Assembly: GCF_030272615.1 (NCBI RefSeq)
Contig: NC_081409.1
Location: 529,700,291 to 529,764,290 of the forward strand
Length of the DNA: 64,000 nucleotides
Source of the DNA: Cryptomeria japonica
Taxonomy: Eukaryota; Streptophyta; Pinopsida; Cupressales; Cupressaceae
Direction of reading: 5' to 3'
Positions within the stretch are counted from its first letter, which is position 1. Each line of letters opens with the position of its first letter. Under the pieces are notes generated by a model. It was not told where the DNA came from, searched no databases, and saw only the letters and a program-made list of their open reading frames with translations. The position numbers and the translations under genes are program-made. Positions 11,080-24,327 of this stretch are shown here, piece by piece.

Positions 11080-14022
11080 ATTATAGCTAATATTTAGGCT
11101 AAATCACAAAGATATCAAAAAAATAGAATTAACTCAGCGCATATCTTGATGTAAATATCAAAAAGATACATCGCTTTGAATTGGCATCCAAACTGCTATC
11201 AAAGAAGTGTCCAAAAATACCTATGTGATATGCCAAAGAATGTTGCATACAAATACCCAAGGAAGCTACGTAAAAATTCCAAGGAAGGTGTATGTATCGT
11301 GTCCTATCTGGGGCACTTCCATTCTTTTATTTTGCTTGCTTTTGCCCTCCTTATGGGGATGCATGGCGGTCGCCTTCGAATCGAGATTTTTGTCTTTTTT
11401 TTGGTTTTAAAAACTTAGTTTATAACTTCCTTTTTCATGCTATTCAAACTCTATACATGGGCACATCCTTTAGTTAAATATGATTTGAAATGCATTTATC
11501 AATATTTTGGTTTTCTAGAACTCCACTTTACCTCTATTTTTCTCTTTGTGGGTGTGGGTGTGGGGTGCAATATTATACATATAGATATTTATATTTATAT
11601 AAACATATATATAACTAATATTAACATTGTAAAATGAAATATAACTTTTTTTAAAAAAAATATTATTAAATACATACACATATCATTAATATACAAAAGA
11701 AAGTAAATCTTTTGTTTTTCTTAATTAAGTCATTTTTTGAAATGAATTCATATCGTAAACAAGATTGCATATCTATTTAAGTTAGTTTTTTTTCCATTTA
11801 AACAATCATAAAACGTGTCCATCATTTAAATCATGCATAAGTCAAATTGCACAATTCAATCTATGATAAAATAAATGCATAACACAATTATTCAAAATGC
11901 AGTATAAATGCAACTATGTGAGTGTGGGTGTAGGATTTCCATCAACCAACCATTGTTGGGTGGCTAAGTCATCTTTACCTCAACCATGATCTTTCTTTCA
12001 AATTGTTTCCTACACTCATTTGCACTCAACTTTTTGTCAATACATTAGTCTATAAAAACCATAATCATAATCGAAAGTACTCACATCATAATAATCCATC
12101 AATGCCATTTTAATCTTAATATCATGCATTATTAGTAATCACTTATAATCATCATTCATGCACACACATTTATCAATGAATCATTAATTGGGATGTGACA
12201 TCTATCCATGGAAATGTTTCATGTGATTTTGCTATTCTCCTCCACAACTCTGGAACCTATACTCACAACACCAAAAAATTAGACTAGGTGGTGTTGTATA
12301 CACGTTTGGGAACTTTCCTTGAGAAATTTTAATAACAAAATATCATTGATGATATTCAAGTCTCACAAATAAATTTGAAACATTGAAGATATTGAGCTTG
12401 GAAAGAATGTAAAATTTATAGGAGATCTAATTGTAGTACCTTTGTGTGTGAGAGTACAATAGAGTTTTTCTTAGACATGTGGCTTCTATTATGCTATTGG
12501 TTTTCTTCTCTTTTGATTTATGTGATGTGCTATTACATGTATATTTTTCATGCATCCATCCAAATATTCCTAATTTAATGACCATAATATGCATGCAAAA
12601 TCCTATTGATTAAAAATTTGTACAATATTTTTGCATTAACATTTTGGATCACACTCGATGATCCATCATCAAGACTTTGATATCCTCATCTTAATGATGT
12701 ATTAAGGAATGTGATTTAAAACGTTGATGCTAAGAACTCATACACAATTTAAATCGAGAAGCTTTCATATGCAATATAATAAACTACGGAAAGACAATTT
12801 CTTTAATGAGCATGATATGATTATTTTGGTTGTTTGGATATATGAAAGGACAAACATACAAATTTGATACAAAATGCATTAAAATGGATAATAATATTTC
12901 ATGTGTTTTGTAGATGTGATTATGTATGGTTATGTCTAAAGGATGGTACCATGAACATAATAACATCCAAAATAATGAGAAAACACATAAACTAAACTAA
13001 AATAAATCATTCTAAATTTTATAAAGATTAAGTGTAATATAACTAGTACAAATATGTTAAATACACCTATCTAAAAAAGTAGAGAGATATCAATTTAGAA
13101 TTATTTTTTAATTTATCTTAAATAACCTTAAGGCTGATATCTCTAATATCTTTTAGATAAATATATTTAGAATACAAAATTCTTAAACAAATAAAATAAT
13201 TTCAAAAGAACTTTTAAATATATAAAATAAAATCAAACTTTTGAGTAAATTTTAGACATTCAAAAATTTATGCTCATATTTTTTTGTCAATGAAAAGATG
13301 AATGATAGAGATCAATTCACTTGATTAAAAAAATTGAATTTTCTTTTCCTCAAATTAATTTGTATGAATTTTAATTTATTTGATTTATTCAATTTACAAA
13401 TGTGCAACATAAATCAAGAACCACAAAGAAATTGCTTTTGAAAATGAGTTCATTATAGCATCAATAATATAATTAATTAATTATGCATGCATAGATTTAG
13501 TTAAGAATTTATTAATAGTAATAAAACAGTTAATTAATTGTGAAATAATATTAATGAATTAATCTTTTTACTCTTTGTTCTTCAAACTGTCTATTTTGGA
13601 TGTTGCCTTTCATAATTTTGGGTTTTTTTAAAAAATTTGTAAAGCTCATTGGCTCTAGATCGATCTGGACTATTAATCTCAGGTTGTATTTATTGGTAAT
13701 CTTAATATATATTATCTCGACTCTAGCCCTTTATTGATAAAAATGAATTAAAAATAGAAAATTATTAATTAATTATGATAAAAATTTAATTAAAAATTAG
13801 TTAACTATTTAATAATAATTAATTAACTAACAAAATGTGATGACATGGTGTAATAATTAATAATAAATGTTTTTGGTGATGTTTGAAAGGAAGCAAGGTC
13901 TACGAAAAAGCTTCCTAATTAATATTATGAGGATAATGTTGTGTGAATTTCAATATTGAACAATAACATAAAACAAAAAACATATATAAATAATAAATAC
14001 TATAACATAGGTGTATGTGGGG
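11080..14022. other. AT-rich intergenic stretch, nothing recognised
   Basis: Roughly 2.9 kb with no open frame longer than about 80 codons and no protein-family resemblance. The frames at 11176-11637 end quickly and look like chance. Long T/A-rich runs and TTAATTAA words dominate from 12960 onward. A small inverted repeat (GAGATATCA ... TGATATCTC, about 13083 and 13136) is the only structure I noticed. Confidence 0.6.
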
Positions 14023-15349
14023 AAAACTGTAGTACCCCTACTCGTTTGAACTCATTGGACTCATATTTTATTGGTTGTTTTCAGTGGACACATTACCATG
14101 GTTTGTTATTCAGACTTATATGACATTATTTCATGCTTTATATGGATATGAGATGCATAATTTATTTGCAGTATTTCAGTACTTGTGATTTATGGCATTT
14201 TATGGATTATTGCTATGTACTGACATTTTACTTTATCTATGCAATGTGGAATTATATGTTGTGTGTCTGTGAGTGTATTGGATGCAAGGGGATGATTTTC
14301 CTTCACTCATTTCGGTGAGACAGGGAACGTCGCGATTCTCCTTCATCGGTGTGTATGCCGTGTTTCCTATATTGTATATATGCATGTGTGGTTCGGTGAT
14401 GCAGGATAATTGCAGGTACAAGTATCGGGTAGGTACGGGGTATCGTCTCCACCTGGCTTCACAGGTCTGAGGATGCCTTATATTTTCTGATGGAAGTGGA
14501 GGAGATAGTAGTTGACCCTGTTTTATTTAGTTACACTTGTGTGAGTGTTGTCAGTTGGTCGTCCTGTCAGTTTGTTCGGCCTTCGTATTTTGTTGTTTGA
14601 TCTTTTATGAGTATTTGCTTGAGGTTTGCTCAGTTTGTGTGTTTAGTGATTTTAATTATTGCATGTTACATTTTATTTGTCTATGAAGGGTGAAAAATTG
14701 TTAATAATGTGAAATAAATAGTAACTCTATGATTTAACGTCCTTCATGTAGAAGTAGGTGAATTATCGAAACTATATTCAATGTTTGGTTTTCAAAATTA
14801 TAATATAGCTATACGTGTTTTATATGTATATTTGGACTCAATCATATACATATATATACGTGTAGGTAATTATGATTCATGTCTATTTTTGTTGATTATT
14901 CTTAATATGATTATTTATAAGTTGAATAAATTGGATTTTACGATCTAACGTACTATATATTGAATTGTTATTGTCCTTCGTACAAAAAGAAATGCATCTT
15001 TATTAAGGATCGTATTGTTTACAGTAATACAAATTTTATATAAATATTAGTTAGATAACTTTGAATTCGATCGTATATATATAATATATATATATATACA
15101 ATTATCGTGAAATTTGTTTACGTCAAGAAATTTGTTTATACCTATGTAATCATTTGAGATTAAAATAAATATATATACGTATTATATATATGTATATGAA
15201 TCAACCATATGCAAGTATATACCTATGTAATTATGATATATAAAAACATATTTTTAAAATTATAAATATTGTTTTAATGAAAAGCCAAAATATATATTTA
15301 ATTATAGAAAATGGTTATTAAAGAATTTGTTAACAAGATTAATGTTTAA

Positions 15350-15484
<135 letters not shown>

Positions 15485-16110
15485 TGAAAATTCATTAACT
15501 ATATATTAAAAATATAATAAAAATTAAACTTAAAATAAAACATAATTATAAATGGAAGTGACGGGTTTAAGTTTAAAGTTATTAAAACAATAACTAGGGT
15601 GGCGGATAGTAATATCGACCACCCCCCTTAATTAAAGGGAGGGGTCGGTATTACCACCGACTACCCCTCTCCTTTTCGATAAAATCATACTTCACGTAGG
15701 CCGAATGCGGTGGGAAGTAAACTTAAGGTAAGGGAAACACCATTTTAATAAGTTGCACCACGTTGCAATGAACACCGATCAATTTGCAGCCATGTCTAAG
15801 AAGATATGTGGTGGTAGGGATTAATAATCTAGTATGTTATTTAACTTGCATGTTTTTAGGAAGTTATTTTTAGTAAAATAGACTTAGTCTTGGAGTTAAA
15901 AGCCTCATGGATATTCTATAATTATGGACTTAACAACTTTAGAGGTTTGGTGTCACAAAATAGATAATAAATAATTTGCATGGTGAACACATAGGTGTTC
16001 AAATACGATTAGGATTGTTATGATACAATTAGCTCTTGAGTGGTGTCACTTAGAATCAATCCACCTCTAGTAGAGATAGCCTGAAAGTAGGAAAGAGGGT
16101 AGATGACTAC

Positions 16111-16123
16111 ACTATATATAAAC
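16111..16123 (+). promoter_or_regulatory. TATA box of the giant 5' LTR
   Basis: ACTATATATAAACC followed by a purine-rich transcribed strand. The same site is preserved in the 3' LTR at about 25985-25998. It is the best candidate for the element's transcription start region. Confidence 0.6.
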
Positions 16124-18299
16124 CATTGAGTTGGAAGAGAAGGGAGGTGAGATGCAACGAAGGATTAGAGAATGGAATGAAGAAGAGAAGGTAGGAAAAG
16201 ATATAGAGGAAGATAGAAAATAGCAAGTTGGAGCAAAGAGAAATAAAGAAAAAGAGAGCAAGAGCATAGAAGAGTGACAAGAGATTAGGGAGAATGGAAT
16301 AGTGGAGATTTTGATGTGTTTAGGATCAAGTCGTAAAATATCAACGATGATCATCTATGATTTTGTGTCGAACTTAGGGGTTATGCTCTTGAATGAGTGT
16401 TAATTAGTTTATTATTATCAGAGAAATTCTCAAAATATAGAAAGGGTAAGGACTCAGAATAGAGATCTCATGAGATAGAAGAGTGCCGAGGTGGAAAGTA
16501 TTGGAACCCGGACGTATTGCAGATAGTTTGAAGTTATCAAGGATCGTAATAGCCATGGATCACGTTTCTTGAGGTAGGCTCAAATCTAGTATGTTTTTTT
16601 GAAAGGATTTAAGAGATTAAGAATGATCTGGATTTATATTTATGAAATAGTTAGAGTCACAATATCAATCAATTTATTACGATCATGCAAGTATAGATGC
16701 ATTAATGATATATTTCATGAAAGTTGGTAGATTTAACTTAGTGAAACTCTTAGAAAATTAGATCACCCAATCCTTTAGAAACAGAGTCAGCGGATAGAGA
16801 GAAAAACTATGAAATTGAACTACGAAAAAGATGAAACATTAGGTTTATGACTTATTAAATAGTGTATTAATATAGTTGTAATTCTGATTTTCTAGAAGTC
16901 TTAATTTGAAAGCTATTTATGCATTTTGTTGTTTTAAGAAAAGATTGTCTGTATTGGGATCTTGTGTAAATGGTCTTTTCAGTCAAGTTTAAATTTCGTC
17001 ATAATTCTGGTTGAGTTGTCATTGTGTCCTATGTTATTATATTTCCTTGGTCAGGTGTTGATGTATAACCTTATTGATGTGAGCCATTGTGTGTTCTGTC
17101 CAAATGGTCAATCTTGGGTTAGTGATTGTGTATCCTTCACCTATGGTATGTCAGGATTAGGTATGGTTGTCTGTGTCGCCATAGAGTTCTCATAGAAAGA
17201 CCTTTCTTGTAGTGTCCTATGAGAGAGAGTGGTTTTCGAGCGGGGGCCATGCCCAAAGTGGATGACAAGATAACCCGTCGGAAGTCAGATAAAAAGTGAT
17301 AACCTAATAATTGATTAGGGGGTGATTAGAATAAATATTAATTAAGATAATGTGCCTCGTGCATAGGTGTAGTGCTTGTATAGGGCTCATAATGTTACGA
17401 GAAGGCCTGGAATGGAAAACTTACCACCTTGTCTTCACGAAAGGATTGGTAGGGTCCGCATGAGACTTAGTTGGAGCTGGAAGCCAGGAGAGGTTACCAG
17501 GACAGAGAGTCAGGACCTAGGAGGTTGTACCATGGTATCCATCTTAATCTATGCGATGACACTCTCTCCTTAGAGTCACTAGTGTTTGTGAGTTGAGTCA
17601 CATGGATGTTTGTGGAGTCTTGTAGTCCTTTCGTACTTGTCTTACTTTGCTTGCTTGAGGGTTTTCTACTATCTCCTAGCACGGTGGGGTGGTTCCATTT
17701 CGGGATCACATGGTCGGGCGGTAGTGCCACTTCCCATCGGATGTTCTGGAATGTCTCTTCAGGCGAGGAAGGGCTTCGCTGGTGTTCTTGGTTCGTGGTT
17801 CATGTACCAGCTCATGTTCGTGATCATTGTTCAGTTGAGACCTTGAGGTCATTGTATCAAACTTTCATGTAACCTTCATTGTAACGTTGTAATTCATGGT
17901 ATTTTTGTAAACATGTATTTATGGATATTGTAAAAGGGAGTCATTGTAATGTTTGTTAATTCAGTTGCCTTAATCTTTTGTATATATGGTCTATGAGAAA
18001 TGAATGCATTGTAGTACTTTGATTCTTTCATTATGGAATATGGATGTATGTGTAGTTTTTGTCTAAAGCATTTGATTTTCCTATTTAGATGAACAGTTGG
18101 ATTAACCGTGGTGTTAACATAATTTGCGAATTAATCTTCATTGGTAACCCTTAGTAAATCATGTGTTAGTCTTCCGTTGTGTTATTAGACGTGCAATGGT
18201 TATAATTAGTGCACTTGTTCTTTTAAAAAAAAAAATTACGCCCTTTTAGTTGCCTATTTGAATTGTTTTCCTTTAGGGTTTCTGGCAGGGCATTACATT

Positions 18300-18311
18300 T
18301 GGTATCAGAGC
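18300..18311 (+). promoter_or_regulatory. PBS, initiator-Met tRNA type
   Basis: A perfect TGGTATCAGAGC lies two bases after the end of the 5' LTR. It confirms the plus orientation and the LTR border at 18297. Confidence 0.95.
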
Positions 18312-18448
18312 GTAAGTTTCAACATTGGGTACTCTGGGTTTTTAGTGTGCCTATTCAACTTGACCTTTTTGCTTAGGTCTTAATGTTTGTGTTTCCCTTG
18401 TTTATCCTTGTCGTAGATCTGAACCGTTTTCTCTTTGTAGTGCTAGGT

Positions 18449-19310
18449 CATGGCTAAGTAAACTAGGGTAGGTGGCCAGTAGAGTTGGCTATAGGTGTCC
18501 ATGTTTCCGTAGATGCCTTTGTTCCCAGTTGTGAGTTGGACCTAGGAACCATAGTTACTTTAGTTGACCTTCGAGTCATTCCTTTGGGTGCTTATGGAAT
18601 TGTTTTGGGAATGGATTGGATATCTTCTCACAGTTCCTGTGTAGACTGTCACAAGAAGACAGTGGAGTGTTTAGATGAACTTGGTAAGGAAGTGGAGATT
18701 GTTGGAGTTCAGAGACCAATATCCTTACGTATGATCTCCGCTACGCAACTTAAGCGGTGCATGCGTAGAGGGTGCCAACTTTTTGTAGTTACTCTTGAGA
18801 TGTGGATGAGTTAGAATGTCGAGAAATCACTCTTGATAGTCACCCTATTCTTTGAGAATATGCTGATGTGTTTTCGTGGGATATTCCTGGTATGCCTCCA
18901 AAGTGAGACATAGAATTTCACATTGATTTGGTTCCTGGTTCAGAACCTATTTCGAGAGCTCCATATCGGATGACTACTCAGCAGTTGAGTGAGTTGAAGT
19001 TACAGCTAGAGGAATTGTTAGCCAAGGGATTCATTCATCCTAGTGCCTCTCCTTGGGGTGCGCCTGTTATCTTCGTTAATAAGAAGGATGGTTCTCTTAG
19101 GTTATGTATTGATTACCGACAACTGAATAAGGTAACCATTCGGAATGGATATCCATTGCCTCGTATAGATGATCTTTTCGATCAGGTAAAGGGAGCCAAG
19201 GTGTGTTTTTAAGATTGACCTGAAATCTGGATATCATCAGTTGCACATTCAGGATGCATTGAAGATAAGAGAGTTGTATTCTTACTTATTTTAGGCTTCC
19301 AGGAGTAAGC
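18449..19310 (+). pseudogene. Internally deleted gag-pol remnant (protease tail and N-terminal RT)
   Basis: A start-like ATG at about 18449 gives a handful of stop-ridden codons and then joins the end of a retropepsin-type region containing GIVLGMDWI (18485-18814). After a frameshift, 18928-19212 encodes the N-terminal part of a Ty3/Gypsy reverse transcriptase: [33 protein letters not shown] and [14 protein letters not shown] shift in a T-run near 19207 leads into KIDLKSGYHQL (RT motif A region). The sequence then jumps to the PPT, so the catalytic YxDD block, RNase H and integrase are deleted. The RT resembles the chromovirus-type branch rather than Tat. Confidence 0.9.
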
Positions 19311-19329
19311 CTAGTTTTGGGGGGGAGAA
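19311..19329 (+). promoter_or_regulatory. Polypurine tract
   Basis: A G-rich purine run (TTTTGGGGGGGAGAA) ends directly at the TG of the 3' LTR. It would prime plus-strand DNA synthesis. Confidence 0.85.
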
Positions 19330-22269
19330 TGTAGTACCCCTACTCGTTTGAACTCATTGGACTCATATTTTATTGGTTGTTTTCAGTGGACACATTACCA
19401 TGATTTGTTATTCAAACTTATATGATATTATTTCATGCTTTATATGGATATGAGATGCATAATTTATTTGCAGTATTTCAGTACGTGTGATTTATGGCAT
19501 TTTATGGATTATTGCTATGTACTGACATTTTACTTTATCTATGCAATGTGGAATTATATGTTGTGTGTCTGCGAGTGTATTGGATGCAAGGGGATGATTT
19601 TCCTTCACTCATTTCGGTGAGACAGGGAATGTCGTGATTCTCCTTCATCGGTGTGTATGTCGTGTTTTCTATATTGTATATATGCATGTGTGGTTCGGTG
19701 ATGTAGGATAATTGCAAGTACAAGTACCGGGTAGGTATGGGGTATCGTCTCCACCTGGCTTCACAGGTCTGAGTGTGCCTTATATTTTTCGATGGAAGTG
19801 GAGGAGATAATAGTTGACTCTGTTTTATTTAGTTACACTCGTGTGAGTGTCGTCAGTTGGTCGTCCTGTCAGTTTGTTCGGCCTTCGTATTTTGTTGTTT
19901 GATCTTTTATGAGTATTTGATTGAGGTTTGCTCAGTTTGTGTGTTTAGTGATTTTAATTATTGCATGTTATGTTTTATTTGTCTATGAAGGGTGAAAAAT
20001 TGTTAATAATGTGAAATAAATAGTAACTCTATGATTTAACGTCCTTCATGTAGAAGTAGGTGAATTATCGAAACTATATTCAATGTTTGGTTTTTTAAAT
20101 TATACTATAGTTATACATATTTTATATGTATATTCGGACTCAATCATATACATATATATACATGTAGATAATTATGATTCATGTCTATTTATGTTGATTA
20201 TTCTTAATATGATTATTTATAAGTTGAATAAATTGGATTTTACGACCTAACGTAATATATATCGAATGGTTATTGTCCTTCGTACAAAAAGAAATGCATC
20301 TTTATTAAGCATCGTATTGTTTACAATAATATAAATTTTATATAAATATTAGTTAGATAACTTTGAATTCGATCGTATATATATAATATATATATATATA
20401 TACAATTATCGTGAAATTTGTTTACGTCAGGAAATTTGTTTATACCTACGTAATCATTTGAGATTAAAATAAATATATATACGTATTATATATATGTATA
20501 TGAATTGACCATATACTTGTATGAATCGACCATATACAAGTATATACATATGTAATTATGATATATAAAAACATATTTTTAAAATTATAAATATTGTTTT
20601 AATGAAAAGCCAAAATACATATTTACATATATATTTAATTATAGAAAATGGTTATTAAAGAATTTGTTAACAAGATTAGTGTTTAAATATATATATATAT
20701 TAATGAAAATTCATTAACTATATATTAAAAATATAATAAAAATTAAAATTAAAATAAAACAAAACTATAAATGGAAGTGGTGGGTTTAAGTTTAAAGTTA
20801 TTAAAACAATAACTAGCGTGGCTGACAGTAATATCGACCACCCCACTTAATTAAAGGGAGGGGTCGGTATTACCACCGACTACCCTGTTGTTCACCAAAA
20901 GTGATAACCCAAGTATACCTGCAATCCTTCTATGAAATGGCCAATTTCAGTCTATGAAACACATCAGGGCTTGGACAACATAACATAGGACCCTAATTGA
21001 TCCTCCTGCACTTCAGGTTCTGCTAGACCTAGGGGGGGACACCCTTTTGATGCATCAAATACAAAAATTATAGACACATAACTGCATCAACACTAAGCAG
21101 ATAGATCATTCCACAAACTCACCAAATCTAGAAACACACTACAGATTGGCTAGATCTGTATAAATCATAAATGAAAACAGAGCTTGGAATGAGAATAATA
21201 CACCCCTAAACATAAAGGGAAATAGATTTGTCTTTTAAAATATATATCTGAAACCATCCCCAAATCTGTCAAAGACCAGTGCCTTGTTTATTAGGCAACA
21301 GAGTCACACACAGAACTAAAAAATGTCAATCACAACTGCAAATTTGTTTTCCTTACAAAATATACCTGCATTAATACCTTATACTAATGCATTACTCAGA
21401 TCCATTCACAACATTGTCAAATCTGGGACACATTCCATTATTCATGATTGATTACAGAATTTAAAACTTTCCTTGAAAGATACCCACAAACAATCACACA
21501 ACCTCCTTGAAATTGACAAATTTCATCCTCCTTGAGGATTAAATTCATAATACTGAAATACATACACAAAGACAATATGGTGGGAAGTTACTCATGCCTG
21601 ACACAAGTAAGACCTGCAAATGGAAAACAATCTGTCATCCTGCAATGTAGCCTCTATACCCTGAACAGACTCATAGAACTTTACAAGTTTGGGTCAAGAA
21701 ATTTAGAAAATGGAAGCCATGAAAACTGGAGCACTTCTCACAGAATTCTGGAACCCCTACAAAATGAGAAGAATTGGGAATAAGAAGGAGAGAATAAAAT
21801 CAAATTTGCAACTGAAATTGCTAAATATCTCCTCTCTAACTGAATTTCACTCCCGTGGAAACTACTCTCGAAATATCCCACATTTGTCAAAATTAACTAC
21901 CTGACTAGATTCCTCATTCCGAGAGCTTTCTAGCGATATATAACACTTCATATTTTGGCCAAAATTGAGACCCTGGGTGAATTAATCCTCAACATGTGCA
22001 CATCATTTAAATTTTTGAATTATTTAATATAGTTGAAACTACATCTTTTACTAATTTTAATTTTGATTTTTGCTCTGATTGTGCTCTGATGCCTTGCCAC
22101 ATGGTGAGATGTGATTGGTCGATGGGGTCCACTGGGCGCCACCTGGGATGACACCTCGTCACTCTGCCACGTGTCTACTTGCTTGTCGTCCACCTAGGTG
22201 CCACGTCATCGCCACCTCACCGGGGCCTGCCTGTTGGACCACTGACCGGACCTGCCACTTGTGCGCCAC

Positions 22270-22590
22270 CTGGCTTTCACCATTTCATAGGGCTTTATCC
22301 GGCGTGCATCTTCACTCCACGAAACCACGTAAGCCGTCGATCTCCATCAAACCTGCATGCTCTTTAACCTTGCATTTTCGCCATTTCGCGTTTCGTTGTT
22401 TCGCAGACCTTAACCGGCAAGCAAATTTCCTTCGCGAAATAGCATAGACCGTCTGATCTCCCGAAACATGCACGATCTTTACCCTTTTTCGCCATTTCAC
22501 AGGGTGTAACTCGCGTGCATCTTCGGCCCGCGAAATCACGTGCTTCGTCAGATCCTCTGCAACCTGCTCACTGGTTAAGCTGGTACTTCT
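22270..22590. repeat. Three degenerate GC-rich repeats of about 105-110 bp
   Basis: Units begin near 22276, 22379 and 22489 with (C)GCCATTTC followed by a C/G-rich stretch. They share words such as GCGTGCATCTTC, CGAAA and GATCTC/GATCCTC. They lie in an unusually GC-rich part (about 22090-22740) of the otherwise AT-rich insertion. Confidence 0.55.
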
Positions 22591-23901
22591 CTGCAAAATT
22601 TGCTTGTTTGCCTCGAGAAGCATGCCTGCATGGGGTCCACTTGGTTGACGCTCAGTCACCTCCTCCATCACCTCGGGATCTACACCTGCGCATGGGCCCA
22701 CCTTAGGTGCCCATAGGCACCGTCCGTCAAAAGCCCAGATGGCTTTGACATATTAGATGTGTGTGGATTTGGTTATAAACATTAAAAAATACCACTTCCC
22801 AGCCAATGTGGGATAATACATTAAGCCTGGGACTGCATTTTGGAGGTTCGCCTGAGAGTTTTAATGGATGCCGACCACTGCCTATGATGTTTTCTTCAAG
22901 ATTTCAATACCTTTCTTTACACCAAACGCAAAGGAGGGAGGACAAGCATTTTTCCCACAAACTGCATTTGACTAGAACTTCTATTTGATCCTGGCCATTC
23001 CATGCAGAGAACAACACTGGTACTTGCATTTGCAAGTTTATGTGCCTCCTTCACCATATTGCGCAGGGGATAAGGGAGGCTCTGTCAAATCACATTATGT
23101 TTTAAATTTTATTTTTTTTGCAACTCTAAATGTCGTCTGTTCCATGTTCTTTGCAGACTTGTTCATTGTTTTCACTGGCAAATAAACCCTTCCCACTTTC
23201 CACGTGAACTGCATATTTATTACACCTACCAATGGCGTTTGATAGAGTTACAGTTTATGTTGTTGTTTATCCTCACCCTGCATACCACGTGAAACCTTGG
23301 AGGAAGATGGGAGGGCACGTGAGGAGAAAGAGGACATTGCAATATCATTTTTTTTCTGAAAACCTTTAAAAAGTCTCCTCCCCAATCCACACTAACATCC
23401 TCTGCACCTTCCAGCATACCACGCATGGGAGAAGGGAGATACCATATTTGCTTTAGTGGTTTTGATTGTTGCTGGTGTTAGAGGGAGAGCACGTGAGTAT
23501 GCATTTGCTTGAATGGTTTCTTTTTAAACTTGTTTGTTCATCACCACATGAAATCCACGGTAGGGAGAGATGACATCATTGCAGAGAGGAGGCCACTGGC
23601 AGGGAGAGGAACTTGATATTTTTCATTGCTTCTTTTCCACCGCGCACACTCGCAGTCAAAACCACACAGAGACCCACGTAGAAGGAAAAATGGACTGCTG
23701 TCTGGATTTACCAGAAATTTGAAAGGTTTGAAACTAAAAATTTAATGCCAAAGGACACCAATGCATAACAGGGAACACTTGAGAGGCACAATGCAATTCT
23801 TCTGAAGTTTGTATGATGGTTTCTCTAAACGCTTCCCATCCCTTGTACTTATTTACTTGCATTAAAGCTTGGACCTTAAAACTTAGATTTGTATCAAATA
23901 G

Positions 23902-24327
23902 CTAACTTTTCCTCTCAACCATTCTCAATATCGATGTTGTATAATCTCCTACATTAACCAAGATACAATTGATCTTTCCATCTTCCTGGAAACGCACACA
24001 AATCTCACCCGTTCCGAGACCTTTAACAACCCTTTCATTTGGATCTTTAACCACAGCAGTCCACTCCACCAGATTTAGGCACCGTGACGCATCACCAACC
24101 ATAAGCTTTCTTATTGTAGACCATATTCCATCTGCCCAACAAGAATCCTTGCTTTTTACAACCTTAATATGCTTTTCAGTATCATCCTTGATGTTAAAAT
24201 TCTCTAATTCGCCACATTCATTAGTGCACAAGCATGGGCCAGGTCGGGCCCCAAAGTGGGTCCGACTAAAAAAAATTTTGTTTTCAAGTGAATGGCCTTC
24301 GAAATGCTTCAAACACCTTAAACACAC
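23902..24327 (-). CDS. Unrecognised 141-codon ORF inside the solo-LTR-like insertion
   Basis: A continuous minus-strand frame with mixed, protein-like composition (words such as LVEWTAVVKDPNERVV and VRFQEDGKINCILVNVGDY). I do not recognise a domain. It could be a captured gene fragment or a chance frame; a plus-strand frame overlaps most of it (23969-24343). No splice or promoter context is evident. Confidence 0.25.
   Translation of the reverse strand: MCLRCLKHFEGHSLENKIFFSRTHFGARPGPCLCTNECGELENFNIKDDTEKHIKVVKSKDSCWADGIWSTIRKLMVGDASRCLNLVEWTAVVKDPNERVVKGLGTGEICVRFQEDGKINCILVNVGDYTTSILRMVERKS

Noticed and set aside
13083-13145. Inverted repeat GAGATATCA ... TGATATCTC
   Set aside because: The arms are only 9 bases in very AT-rich DNA, with no flanking duplication, so chance is likely.
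14133-14318. 61-codon ORF repeated at 19435-19620
   Set aside because: Its duplication is explained by the two LTRs of the giant element. It has no protein resemblance and varies as non-coding sequence does.
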